Shown here one piece after another: positions 41,993 through 50,556 of a DNA stretch of 60,987 bases. The stretch comes from Bacteroidota bacterium (lineage in GTDB: Bacteria > Bacteroidota > Bacteroidia > 2-12-FULL-35-15). The notes under the pieces are model-generated. The model had not been told where the DNA came from, searched no databases, and saw nothing but the letters and a program-made list of their open reading frames with translations. Position 1 is the stretch's first letter. Every line of letters begins with the position of its first letter. The DNA is taken from the NCBI GenBank assembly GCA_025963715.1, contig JAOQAG010000047.1, positions 1-60,987 of the forward strand, read 5' to 3'. A program made the position numbers and the translations under genes.

Positions 41993-42706
41993 ATGCCCAA
42001 CCATGAATTTGTTTTTAAACAATTCAAAATAAACCAGGACAAGTGTGCTATGAAAGTAGGCACGGACGCTGTCTTACTAGGATCATGGGTGAATACGGCC
42101 AACGCCGAATCAATACTCGATATAGGCACCGGCACAGGCATTATCGCACTGATGCTGGCACAAAAATCCAACGCAATTATTGATGCCATTGATATTGATA
42201 ACAATGCATTTATCCAGGCAACGGAAAATGTAGCTGACTGTAAATGGAAAAATCACATTCGCGTTCACCACGTTTCCTTACAACATTTTGCCACTATTCC
42301 CAACCGCAAATACGATCTGATCGTTAGCAATCCTCCTTATTTTATTGATTCCTCAAAAGCATCGGAAGAATCGCGCAGCAATGCACGCCACACGGATCAA
42401 CTGCCGTATGTGGATCTATTGAAAGGCGTATTGCAATTATTAAACGCAGGCGGGAAATTTTATGTGATATTACCAACCAAGGAAAGCGAGCAATTCCGCG
42501 ATATTGCCGAGGAGCACAAATTATTTCTGACCAAGCTGACGCGTGTAGTAACACGTACCGACAAACCTGAAAAACGCTGGCTGATGCGTTTTGAATTTAC
42601 CCGTAAATCATTTTCCGAAGATTCCATCATCATTGAAGCGGATGAGCGGCATTCCTATACCGATGCATATAAGGAGCTGACAAAGGATTATTACCTGAAT
42701 TTTTAA
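41993..42706 (+). CDS. trmN6: tRNA1(Val) adenine-37 N6-methyltransferase-like protein
   Basis: SAM-dependent methyltransferase of 237 residues related to YfiC/TrmN6, which methylates A37 of tRNA-Val. The SAM motif is ILDIGTGTGIIALMLAQ, followed by IDAIDIDNNAFIQA and the catalytic NPPY motif in LIVSNPPYFIDSSKAS. The N terminus MPNHEFVFKQFKINQDKCAMKVGTDAVLLGSW is also diagnostic (substrate clamp and cofactor region). ATG start. It is probably cotranscribed with rimM. The exact tRNA target in Bacteroidota is inferred. Confidence 0.92.
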   Translation: MPNHEFVFKQFKINQDKCAMKVGTDAVLLGSWVNTANAESILDIGTGTGIIALMLAQKSNAIIDAIDIDNNAFIQATENVADCKWKNHIRVHHVSLQHFATIPNRKYDLIVSNPPYFIDSSKASEESRSNARHTDQLPYVDLLKGVLQLLNAGGKFYVILPTKESEQFRDIAEEHKLFLTKLTRVVTRTDKPEKRWLMRFEFTRKSFSEDSIIIEADERHSYTDAYKELTKDYYLNF

Positions 42707-43045
42707 GGTTTTACCACTAATGCACTAAGGACACAAAGAGAAAAAGAAGAAGAAAGATCTTTCTTTTTAACCGTTATTCCGGGATAACCGTTTCGAAAAA
42801 AATTTAAATGAGTATCGGCAACTTTGCACCAACAAACACTCCTTTGATAGATTTGTAACCAATCAAATCATAATTTTCAATCATAAGCGCCACAGGCGAT
42901 CTTTTTTACATCATAAAAATCATTTTTGATCTGCGTTCCTATACACAGCATCGTTTTTGAGTGTCTGTTTCATTTATCAGCCTGATTGTTTTTTTAAATG
43001 GTATAAACTTTCCGATTTCATTAAAATTTAATCTACCAATTAAAA
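42707..43045. other. Intergenic gap with possible gene remnant
   Basis: The 339-base gap between convergent genes starts with a family 6-like piece (ACCACTAATGCACTAAGG, 42713-42730). On the minus strand a short open stretch (42804-42902) would encode 33 codons ending GYKSIKGVFVGAKLPILI and a TAA stop, which reads like the end of a real protein; nothing upstream of it is open. The rest shows nothing I recognise. Confidence 0.4.
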
Positions 43046-45145
43046 TCACACCCTGATCCCGATCACCAAAATATCATCTACCTGCTCCAAATTCCCTTTC
43101 CACTCCTCTATCGATTGATCCAGAATTTTATGCTGCTCTTCCATTGGCTGATCACAAATGGAAAGCAATAATTCCTGCAGCGGTTTGTATTTGAATTTTT
43201 TGCCCTTGTTTCCACCAAACTGATCGGCATAACCATCCGTAAAAATATAGATCACATCGCCTTTTTGTAAGCTGATCTTATTATTTGTAAACGGAACAAT
43301 TTCCTCCGAATCCATAAAAGCGCCTACCGGTTGTTTGTCGGCTTTGTATTCTGTTAATTTTCCATTGCGCAACAGCCACAGCGGATTGTACGCTCCTGCA
43401 TACTGCAATGTATTGTTTTCAAGATCAAAAGAGCATACGGCAATGTCCATCCCGTCTTTTAACGCGGTTTCATCGTTTTTCTGCCGCAGCATCCTGTTCA
43501 GGCTTTTGCGCATTTCGTTTAGCACGATGCCGGGCTGTGTAATGCCATGTTCGATCACAGCTTCGTTGAGCAGGCTATACGCCACAAACGACATGAATGC
43601 TCCCGGAACACCGTGCCCTGTACAATCAATAGCAGCTACAATGGTTTCTTTGCCCCATTGTTCCATCCAGAAAAAATCGCCGCTCACAATGTCTTTTGGC
43701 TTGTACAATACAAAGGATTGCGGCAACACTTTTTTCTGCATTTCCATGGAAGGCAGGATCGCCTGCTGGATGCGCTTTGCGTAATGAATACTATCGGTAA
43801 TGTCTTTATTTTTTTCTTCTACAATGTGTTTTTGTACCGCGATCAGCTCATTCTTTTCTTCCAGCTGCTCGTTGGCTTTTTGTTTGATGCGGTAATTCCG
43901 GAACATCGCAAATGTAAGCACCACGGCCAATGCAACCAGAATCAGTAAAAAGTTCTGCGACCGTTTGCGGTTATTGATCTCGGATTGCTGCGCCGTAATT
44001 TGCTGTTCCTGCTTTTCGGATTCAAACTTTGCCGACATTTCATTTACCAGCTTGTTGCTTTCCTGGTTGAGCAGGGAATCCATGGCAGCATGGTATTTTT
44101 TGTAATACTCAAACGCATTTTTATAATCGCCTTGCTCGCTGTTTAATTTCGACATCGACAAATACGGATTCTTCAGCTGTTCGTAAGAATGGATCTTTTC
44201 GCCCAGCTCAATGGAATGCTTCAACTGTTTTTCAGCTTCCGGATAATTTTTCATTTCCAGGTATACGCTGCCGATCTCGTTATAGGAATCAGAAAATTCA
44301 CGATCGTTGTTCTCGTTCGTTTGCATCCGGTATTTCAGCGATAAATTATAATAGTCAAGCGCTTTCTGATATTCTTTTTGCCGCAAATAAATATTACCCA
44401 TGTTGGAATAAGAAGTCGATAAACCATAAATATCTTTCAGCTCTTCTTTTATTACAATGGATTTCATGTAATAATCCGTTGCAATAGCCGTATCGCCGTT
44501 TTCCATGTATGCCGCACCAATATTATTCAGGATCCAGGACACATATTTTTTCTCACCCAAATGCTGCATGATGTCCATCGCCAGCTGATCATACTTGATC
44601 GATAATTTGAATTTATGCAAATCGCTGTACACATTTCCCAATCCCATTTCCGAGCAGGCAATGGCAAAACTATCGGATGTTTGTTCACGTAAATTCAGCG
44701 CGATCATGTAATTATTCAGTGCTTTGTCCGATAATCCTTTTGCCCAATAGGCATTCCCAAGTCCTTGGTAACCCGCAGCCTTATTAGCAATATCGTTGGC
44801 ACGATCAAAATACGGGATCGACTGCCGGTAACAAATAATGGCAGAATCAAAGCTGCTGCGGTTGTCTTTTGCTTTTCCTTCCATGAGGATTGCGAAACCG
44901 ATGCCTTTATCAAAATCAAGTTTGGTTGCCAGCTCCTTTGCTTTTGCAATATAAACCGTTGCCTTTTTCTGATCGGAAAGGTTCAGGTATTGATTGGCCA
45001 GTTGATTGTAAATGTTTACCTGCTGCGTATCCGCAGCGGATGAAATCAAACGCATCAGCGAATCAATTTTTGATTGCTGCGCAAATAATGAAGCGGAAAT
45101 AGAACATAAAAAAAACAGGAAGAGTAGCTTTCTTGTAAATTTCAT
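43046..45145 (-). CDS. TPR repeat membrane protein with SpoIIE-type PP2C phosphatase domain
   Basis: Signalling phosphatase of 699 residues. The N-terminal signal peptide MKFTRKLLFLFFLCSISASLFAQ suggests an exported sensor part with about seven tetratricopeptide repeats (residues ~45-370; for example AAGYQGLGNAYWAKGLSDKA and TSYSNMGNIYLRQKEYQKALDYY). A coiled coil and one TM helix (NFLLILVALAVVLTFAMF, about 395-415) follow. The cytoplasmic SpoIIE domain (about 470-699) carries SGDFFWMEQWGKETIVAAIDCTGHGVPGAFMS and IFTDGYADQFGG with the metal-binding Asp residues. Such proteins are common in Bacteroidota and probably dephosphorylate an anti-sigma antagonist or similar. No partner gene is adjacent. 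Confidence 0.93.
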   Translation of the reverse strand: MKFTRKLLFLFFLCSISASLFAQQSKIDSLMRLISSAADTQQVNIYNQLANQYLNLSDQKKATVYIAKAKELATKLDFDKGIGFAILMEGKAKDNRSSFDSAIICYRQSIPYFDRANDIANKAAGYQGLGNAYWAKGLSDKALNNYMIALNLREQTSDSFAIACSEMGLGNVYSDLHKFKLSIKYDQLAMDIMQHLGEKKYVSWILNNIGAAYMENGDTAIATDYYMKSIVIKEELKDIYGLSTSYSNMGNIYLRQKEYQKALDYYNLSLKYRMQTNENNDREFSDSYNEIGSVYLEMKNYPEAEKQLKHSIELGEKIHSYEQLKNPYLSMSKLNSEQGDYKNAFEYYKKYHAAMDSLLNQESNKLVNEMSAKFESEKQEQQITAQQSEINNRKRSQNFLLILVALAVVLTFAMFRNYRIKQKANEQLEEKNELIAVQKHIVEEKNKDITDSIHYAKRIQQAILPSMEMQKKVLPQSFVLYKPKDIVSGDFFWMEQWGKETIVAAIDCTGHGVPGAFMSFVAYSLLNEAVIEHGITQPGIVLNEMRKSLNRMLRQKNDETALKDGMDIAVCSFDLENNTLQYAGAYNPLWLLRNGKLTEYKADKQPVGAFMDSEEIVPFTNNKISLQKGDVIYIFTDGYADQFGGNKGKKFKYKPLQELLLSICDQPMEEQHKILDQSIEEWKGNLEQVDDILVIGIRV

Positions 45146-45148
45146 ACA

Positions 45149-45961
45149 ACGTGATAATTTGTATAAATTTAGTTAAGTTCGGGGAAGGTGCAAGGATTTC
45201 AGCATATTTTTTTGCGGTTAATGTTGTCAGACTTTTCAGCACGAAGTTTATTCGAAGAGCTAAACTTTATAAACGACAAAATTGCTTGCGGGGCAGGATC
45301 CCCAAATGCCGTCCGACTTGTGTTAGCTGCTAATGTTCTGGCTTTCGTACCATTCCATCGCTTTTTCTTCTGTCTGTTTAATAAAGTCATTCTTTGCTGA
45401 ATTATATTCGTTGCCGTCCCGCCAGTCCAAAGTGCTTAAATGAATTTTTATTTTCTCATATTCGTTTTTAATATCCGGATGTTTTCTCACATATTCTCTG
45501 AATGAAATGTGCCTGATCCAATGATATGAATTGTGTTCCAGTATATGAATATGAGCTAATTTGTATTCATTTAATTCATTAGGCACATCGTCATTTTCGT
45601 AATACACCGTTGGTATAACTATTTTTTCAGGTTTTGCCTTTAGTTTAACAAAGAAACGTCTATAAGGCATAATCGAATTATATTTTTCATAAAATATATA
45701 GTCGTTACCGGTCAATGGTTTTACAGTTTTGTCAAGCTGGTTTTGGTTCGAAATTCCCACAAGAATGTCAATGATAGGTTTTGCTGTCAGGTCAAAAATG
45801 GAAGTACTACCAATATGTTCAATTACCGGATTTAAAAATTTCAAGTGGCGTTTAAGATCGTTCTCAATATCATTGTAAACATTTTCCCAGTCAGGATTAT
45901 ATTTTTCAAGTTGGATTTTCATGTCTTACAGTTGCAGCTAACTTACTTATATACGTGATAA
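45149..45961. mobile_element. Possible single-gene insertion cassette carrying grpB-like gene
   Basis: The GrpB-like gene is closely bracketed by a 9-bp inverted repeat: GTTAGCTGC at 45322-45330 overlaps its stop codon and GCAGCTAAC at 45934-45942 lies 11 bases before its start. Further out, the 9-base direct repeat ACGTGATAA occurs at 45149-45157 and 45953-45961, as a target duplication might. No recombinase is encoded. The inverted-repeat ends and the single gene look like a cassette, but I cannot assign it to a known element. Confidence 0.4.
45323..45922 (-). CDS. GrpB family protein (UPF0157, nucleotidyltransferase-like)
   Basis: A 199-residue protein of the GrpB/UPF0157 family, with the nucleotidyltransferase-like fold. 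It reads KIQLEKYNPDWENVYNDIENDLKRHL, IEHIGSTSIFDLTAKPIIDILVG (the GST and D-x-D equivalents), PYRRFFVKLKAK, AHIHILEHNSYHWIRHISFREYVRKHPDIKNEYEKIK and ends in EKAMEWYESQNISS. The family is often found in mobile cassettes and resistance contexts; the substrate is unknown. Its immediate surroundings carry inverted and direct repeats (see the cassette entry), and it stands apart from both neighbours. Confidence 0.9.
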   Translation of the reverse strand: MKIQLEKYNPDWENVYNDIENDLKRHLKFLNPVIEHIGSTSIFDLTAKPIIDILVGISNQNQLDKTVKPLTGNDYIFYEKYNSIMPYRRFFVKLKAKPEKIVIPTVYYENDDVPNELNEYKLAHIHILEHNSYHWIRHISFREYVRKHPDIKNEYEKIKIHLSTLDWRDGNEYNSAKNDFIKQTEEKAMEWYESQNISS

Positions 45962-46063
45962 AACTACACAAAATTACAAATACATGCAGGCTTAGTGTAT
46001 GTTTGTCAGGCATTATTTTTATAAAATCAAACAATATAATCTCATCAATTATTAAACGTGATC

Positions 46064-46328
46064 CGCACAGCAAACTTTGAACTTGCTTCTAATTGGCAGA
46101 TCCCGGGTCAAGCCCGGGATGACAACACGGAGTGTAATGGGTCTCCGTTTTTAACAAAAGTAGCATCCGTATACAGCAAAACTTTAAACCAGCTATTTGT
46201 ACAGCTTATACGCAGATTCTTTGTCATCCTGAGCTTGTCGAAGGACGTTCCTGTTCCTGCTCGAATCGTTCAGGCGGGCGTTATCCGTACAGCAAACTTT
46301 AAACTTTCAAACTTTGAACTTTAAACTT
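46064..46328. repeat. Intergenic mosaic: families 1, 3, widespread GTCATCCTGAG, filled 23-bp insert, 1
   Basis: Elements in order: a family 1 piece (46064-46084), a family 3 half (46097-46123), another family 1 piece (46163-46190), TTTGTCATCCTGAGCTTGTC (46220-46239), an unrelated intergenic repeat I recall from many bacterial genomes, the 23-base insert (46256-46278) in its unit, and a family 1 element (46289-46328) that holds the stop of aroF. Bases 45962-46063 show nothing recognisable. Confidence 0.82.
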
Positions 46329-47300
46329 CTTCACCAGCATTTCGCTTTCCATAAAATTCAATGTTTGTTGTCCGTCGCTGGTGGCTTCTTCCGGTTTTTC
46401 ATGCACTTCGTAAATCACACCATCTGCTCCGGCAATCATTGCTGCCAACGCAATCAGGGGCACATGCTCACGAATGCCAATCCCGTGAGACGGATCCGCG
46501 ATTACCGGCAAATGCGTTTTTTCTTTTAAGATCGGGATCGCGTTGATATCAAATGTATTGCGATAAGCGGTTTCATAACTGCGGATGCCGCGTTCACACA
46601 ACATCAGCTTTTCATTCCCGTTCGAAAAAATATATTCTGCTGATTGCAGCAATTCATCAATCGTTCCGCTCATTCCACGTTTGATCAATACCGCTTTGTC
46701 CACTTTTCCCAATTCATCCAGCAAATTAAAATTCTGCGAATTGCGTGCGCCCACCTGGAATACATCCACGTAATCATGCATTTCCGAGATCTGCGATACC
46801 TGCATCACTTCCGTGATGATCTTGATTCCGTTGGCACGACAAACCTTGTGAAACATTTTTAATCCATCGATACCCATTCCGCGGAAAGCGTAGGGCGAGC
46901 TGCGCGGTTTAAAAACGCCGCCCCGCATGATCTTAATATTGTTTTCCAGTAAATGCGCAACAATTTTTTCTACCTGCTCTTCGCTTTCAATGCTGCAGGG
47001 ACCCGCCATCAATGCAAAATTTCCATCGCCGATGGTTACGCCGTCGCCCAGGTCAATAGATGAATCAGTGGTTTTCCATTTGCGTGATACCAGCTTGTAC
47101 GCATCCGAAACGCGGTGTACATCTTCCACTCCGGGCAAGCTGCCGATCAGGCGGATGTCGAATTCATTTTTACCAATGCAAACAAGGTAATTTCCTTTTT
47201 GTGTTTTTACTTCGGTGGTTTTATAACCGATCGTTTCCAGTGCAGCATAAATTTTTGCTTTGTCGGCAACTGTAATTTTATGTTCGAGCTGAATGATCAT
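46299..47300 (-). CDS. aroF: 3-deoxy-7-phosphoheptulonate synthase (DAHP synthase, type I-beta)
   Basis: First enzyme of the shikimate pathway, 333 residues. An N-terminal ferredoxin-like domain ([20 protein letters not shown] ... IRLIGSLPGVEDVHRVS), which binds Phe/Tyr in type I-beta enzymes, precedes the TIM barrel. Seen are MAGPCSIESEEQ, RGGVFKPRSSPYAFRGMG, VGARNSQNFNLL, VLIKRGMSGTIDELL, LCERGIRSYE and VIADPSHGIG. It is the last gene of the trp operon, with ATGA overlap with trpA, so the operon supplies both ends of the pathway. The C-terminal KFKVQSLKV and the stop lie in a family 1 repeat. Confidence 0.95.
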   Translation of the reverse strand: MIIQLEHKITVADKAKIYAALETIGYKTTEVKTQKGNYLVCIGKNEFDIRLIGSLPGVEDVHRVSDAYKLVSRKWKTTDSSIDLGDGVTIGDGNFALMAGPCSIESEEQVEKIVAHLLENNIKIMRGGVFKPRSSPYAFRGMGIDGLKMFHKVCRANGIKIITEVMQVSQISEMHDYVDVFQVGARNSQNFNLLDELGKVDKAVLIKRGMSGTIDELLQSAEYIFSNGNEKLMLCERGIRSYETAYRNTFDINAIPILKEKTHLPVIADPSHGIGIREHVPLIALAAMIAGADGVIYEVHEKPEEATSDGQQTLNFMESEMLVKKFKVQSLKV

Positions 47301-48085
47301 GGTTTATTTTTTATGCGGTTCACAAATGAAGAAATACTTTTTTTAAGATCAATGGAATGATCCAGTTCTTTTATAAAAGCGCTGCCAATAATGGCGCCAC
47401 TGGCATAATTACAGGCGTTCGCAAATGATTGCTGATCCGAAATCCCAAAACCAATGAGCAATGGATTTTTTAATTGCATGGATTGGATGCGTTTAAAATA
47501 TTTTTCCTGCGCTATTTTTTCTTCATCGGAACTGGTAGCGCCGGTAGTGCTGGAAGATGAAACCACATAAATAAAACTATTAGAATGTTCATCAATGAAG
47601 CGGATGCGCGCTTCGGAGGTTTGCGGTGTGATCAGGAAAATAGTTGCCAGATCGTATTTTTCAAAAATAGTTTTGTATTCATCCACATATTCCTGCAAAG
47701 GCAGATCGGGAATGATCACGCCGGAAATACCCAGCCATGCTGCATCTTTGCAAAATTTTTCCAAACCGTATTGCAAAACAGGATTGAGATACCCCATCAG
47801 CAGGCAGCTTGCTTTTATACTTACCAGCGATTGATCCGACAATTGTTCGAAAAGTAATTTGATGCTCATGCCATTCTCCAGCGCTTTTTCGCTGCTGCGC
47901 TGGATCGTTGGCCCATCGGCAAGCGGATCCGAAAACGGCATTCCGATCTCGATCATGTCCACACCTGCATTTTCCAATTCGCGGATAATGATTTTTGTAT
48001 CATCCAACTTCGGGAAACCGGCAGTAAAATAAACCGAAAGAATATCTTCCTGCTTGTTCCTGAATAATTTATTGAGCTTGTTCAT
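47297..48085 (-). CDS. trpA: Tryptophan synthase alpha chain
   Basis: Cleaves indole-3-glycerol phosphate to indole and glyceraldehyde-3-phosphate; 262 residues. Motifs include [35 protein letters not shown] (with the catalytic Glu), [12 protein letters not shown] (catalytic Asp), [10 protein letters not shown] and LIGFGISD. Its start overlaps the end of trpB by 17 bases and its stop overlaps aroF by 4 bases, so all three are translationally coupled. It works as an alpha2beta2 complex with TrpB. Confidence 0.97.
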   Translation of the reverse strand: MNKLNKLFRNKQEDILSVYFTAGFPKLDDTKIIIRELENAGVDMIEIGMPFSDPLADGPTIQRSSEKALENGMSIKLLFEQLSDQSLVSIKASCLLMGYLNPVLQYGLEKFCKDAAWLGISGVIIPDLPLQEYVDEYKTIFEKYDLATIFLITPQTSEARIRFIDEHSNSFIYVVSSSSTTGATSSDEEKIAQEKYFKRIQSMQLKNPLLIGFGISDQQSFANACNYASGAIIGSAFIKELDHSIDLKKSISSFVNRIKNKP

Positions 48086-49256
48086 TGAATTTTATATACG
48101 TCGCTAAGTCTTTATCTCCCCTCCCCGACAGGTTTATGACGATCACGTCTTCTTTTTTTGCATTCAGTTTTTCCAGGTAAGCCAGGGCATGTGCGCTTTC
48201 CAGGGCAGGAATGATCCCTTCCAGTTTACATAATAAATACGCTGCTTTTAATGCTTCTTCATCGGTAATGCTTCCGAATTGTGCGCGGCCGCTTTCAAAT
48301 AAATGTGCGTGCTGCGGCCCGACTCCCGGATAATCCAGTCCGGCAGAAATGCTGTATGGCTCAATGATCTGACCATCTTCCGTTTGCATCAATAACGTTT
48401 TACTTCCGTGGATGATGCCGGGTTTCCCCAACACACTGGTTGCAGCGGAATGTCCGCTCTCAATACCTTTTCCGGCTGCTTCCGCCGCAATGAGTTTTAC
48501 ATCTTTATTATCTAAATAATGATAAAATGCACCGGCAGCATTGCTTCCCCCGCCCACACAAGCGATCACGTAATCAGGGTTTTCATTTCCTGTTTTTTCC
48601 TTCAGCTGTTTTTTTATTTCTTCACTGATCACGCTCTGGAAACGCGCCACCATATCGGGATACGGATGCGGCCCAACCACGGAACCAATGATGTAATAGG
48701 TATCCACAGGGTTGTTGATCCAGTCGCGGATCGCTTCATTGGTAGCATCTTTCAGCGTTCTGCTGCCGCTGGTTGCCGGGATCACTTTGGCTCCCAGTAA
48801 TTTCATGCGCGCTACATTCGGCGCCTGGCGCTCCATGTCCACTTCGCCCATGTACACAATGCATGTTAATCCCATAAGCGCGCACACAGTTGCGGTTGCT
48901 ACGCCATGCTGACCGGCACCGGTTTCGGCAATGATGCGGGTTTTACCCAAACGTTTTGCCAGTAAAATTTGTCCGAGCGTGTTGTTGATCTTGTGCGCTC
49001 CGGTATGGTTCAGATCTTCCCTTTTCAGGTAAATTTTTGTGTTGTAATGTTCCGAAAGCCGTTCCGCGTAATACAATGGCGACGGGCGTCCTACGTAATC
49101 GCGCAACAATCCCTTCAATTCATTTTGAAAAGATTTTTCGTACATAATATCCAAATATTTCTCACGCAATTCTTCCACATTCGGATACAGCATTTCAGGA
49201 ATAAAAGCCCCGCCAAAATTTCCGTAATATCCTTTTTCGTTCACCTGGTAGCTCAT
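48069..49256 (-). CDS. trpB: Tryptophan synthase beta chain
   Basis: PLP enzyme of 395 residues that joins indole and serine to tryptophan. It contains [21 protein letters not shown], the Schiff-base lysine in [37 protein letters not shown] (phosphate loop), [14 protein letters not shown], and NLSGRGDKD. Full length, class TrpB1. Its ATG overlaps the trpF stop by one base (TAATG). Confidence 0.98.
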   Translation of the reverse strand: MSYQVNEKGYYGNFGGAFIPEMLYPNVEELREKYLDIMYEKSFQNELKGLLRDYVGRPSPLYYAERLSEHYNTKIYLKREDLNHTGAHKINNTLGQILLAKRLGKTRIIAETGAGQHGVATATVCALMGLTCIVYMGEVDMERQAPNVARMKLLGAKVIPATSGSRTLKDATNEAIRDWINNPVDTYYIIGSVVGPHPYPDMVARFQSVISEEIKKQLKEKTGNENPDYVIACVGGGSNAAGAFYHYLDNKDVKLIAAEAAGKGIESGHSAATSVLGKPGIIHGSKTLLMQTEDGQIIEPYSISAGLDYPGVGPQHAHLFESGRAQFGSITDEEALKAAYLLCKLEGIIPALESAHALAYLEKLNAKKEDVIVINLSGRGDKDLATYIKFNEQAQ

Positions 49257-49861
49257 TAGCGGATGTTGTTTCTGATCTGGATTATTTTTATAATGTCTTT
49301 GTAACCGGGTTTTATTTCAGCTCTGCTATTTACATCGATGGCGTGAATTTTTAAATTCATTTTTGAAACCGCCCTGAATTTTTCAATATCCATTCCACCT
49401 GCTAAAAAATAAGGAACTTCATTGTCGTATTTTTCCAGGATGCTCCAGTCAAAAGGTTTTCCGCTGCCACCGTAGGTTTCTGTTTTATAATCGAATAAAA
49501 AATAAGTGCAGCTTTTTTTATACCCGTTCAATGTATTTAAATCAAATGTTTCATCCACACCGATTGCTTTGATCACTTTTGTGAATGCGGCAATTTGCGC
49601 ACAAAATTCCGGCGTTTCGTCTCCGTGCAATTGCACAAAATTTAGTTTGTATTTATTTACTTTTTCAGAAATGGATTCTGCGGAAGCGTTGACAAAAACA
49701 CCCACTTTATTAATATTTCCGGCAATTTCGGGCATGATAAAATTTTCTCCAACGTAACGTTTCGACTGCTCATAAAAAATAAATCCCATGTAATCCGGGT
49801 TGAGTTCCGCTACCTGCTTAATGTTATCGGGATATTTTAACCCGCATACTTTTAGTTTCAT
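49256..49861 (-). CDS. trpF: Phosphoribosylanthranilate isomerase
   Basis: TIM-barrel isomerase of 201 residues. Motifs: [16 protein letters not shown] (catalytic Cys), [54 protein letters not shown] (catalytic Asp) and [11 protein letters not shown], with [18 protein letters not shown] near the end. Typical length. It begins 191 bases after the GNAT gene; that gap contains the family 4 hairpin, the only large break inside the operon. Confidence 0.95.
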   Translation of the reverse strand: MKLKVCGLKYPDNIKQVAELNPDYMGFIFYEQSKRYVGENFIMPEIAGNINKVGVFVNASAESISEKVNKYKLNFVQLHGDETPEFCAQIAAFTKVIKAIGVDETFDLNTLNGYKKSCTYFLFDYKTETYGGSGKPFDWSILEKYDNEVPYFLAGGMDIEKFRAVSKMNLKIHAIDVNSRAEIKPGYKDIIKIIQIRNNIR

Positions 49862-49895
49862 TCTATTAATTTTTATCGAAAAAGGTTCATTAACG

Positions 49896-50030
49896 CGTCA
49901 TTGCGAGGGCTTTTCGCCCGAAGCAATCTCATTATGGCTTTATATTCTGGTGTTAGATTGCTTCGGGCGAAAAGCCCTGTGCCACCGCTAAAGCTATGGC
50001 GACACGCGGTCGCAATGACGTTCTTAAAAT
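49896..50030. repeat. Family 4 inverted repeat, copy 2, inside the trp operon
   Basis: TCATTGCGAGGGCTTTTCGC (49899-49918) and the rest of the arm pair with TTGCTTCGGGCGAAAAGCCC (49958-49977); unlike copy 1 at 1-85, the right arm is interrupted by 32 extra bases (49979-50010) before CGCAATGACG resumes. It lies between the GNAT gene and trpF and would form a strong hairpin in the trp mRNA. Confidence 0.88.
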
Positions 50031-50064
50031 AATTTATTTTTACCAGTACAAAATTTTTAAATAC

Positions 50065-50556
50065 TTATTTAATTTTTTTGATCATGATAAAATCGTTCAT
50101 AAAATAATTATTTCCAATGTCAAAATCAGCCACATCTTTGATCACAAAACCATTTTTAAAATAAAAATTAATGGCAATGTAATTCTTCCGGTTTACCGTC
50201 AGTTCAATGGTTTCAAGCGCTGGCAATGATTGCTCGATGTATTTTAAAAATTTACTTCCCACTCCTTTTGCCTGCTCCTGCTGATCGACATAAAATTTAT
50301 GTAAAAAATATTTTTTGTTATCCGTTGTACTGACGGAAATGTAACCGGCAGGTACTTTATCGACATATACCAGCGTAAATTGATTTCCCTCTTCCACCTG
50401 TTTTAACAGGCTTTGCTCGGAATACATTTTATCGAGCATGTAGTCGATCTGCTCCATCGTGATGATGGTGATGTAATGTTTCCGCCAGATCTTTTCTGCC
50501 AGTGCGGCAATGATCTTAAAATCGGATCGTTCAGCTTTTTTGTACGTAATGTTCAT
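50065..50556 (-). CDS. GNAT family N-acetyltransferase inside the trp operon
   Basis: Predicted acetyltransferase of 163 residues; substrate unknown. It reads MNITYKKAERSDFKIIAALAEKIWRKHY, VPAGYISVSTTDNKKYFLHKFYVDQQEQAKGVGSKFLKYIEQSL (acetyl-CoA loop QEQAKGVGS) and ELTVNRKNYIAINFYFKNGFVIKDVADFDIGNNYFMNDFIM. It resembles the group with FYKKxGF, which includes polyamine acetyltransferase-like proteins. Its ATG lies 26 bases inside the 3' end of trpC, so it is coupled to trpC. It is not a known tryptophan enzyme. Confidence 0.9.
   Translation of the reverse strand: MNITYKKAERSDFKIIAALAEKIWRKHYITIITMEQIDYMLDKMYSEQSLLKQVEEGNQFTLVYVDKVPAGYISVSTTDNKKYFLHKFYVDQQEQAKGVGSKFLKYIEQSLPALETIELTVNRKNYIAINFYFKNGFVIKDVADFDIGNNYFMNDFIMIKKIK

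Noticed and set aside
46058-46324. 88-codon plus-strand open frame
   Set aside because: It is made of family 1 and 3 repeats and the widespread GTCATCCTGAG repeat; it is not a gene.
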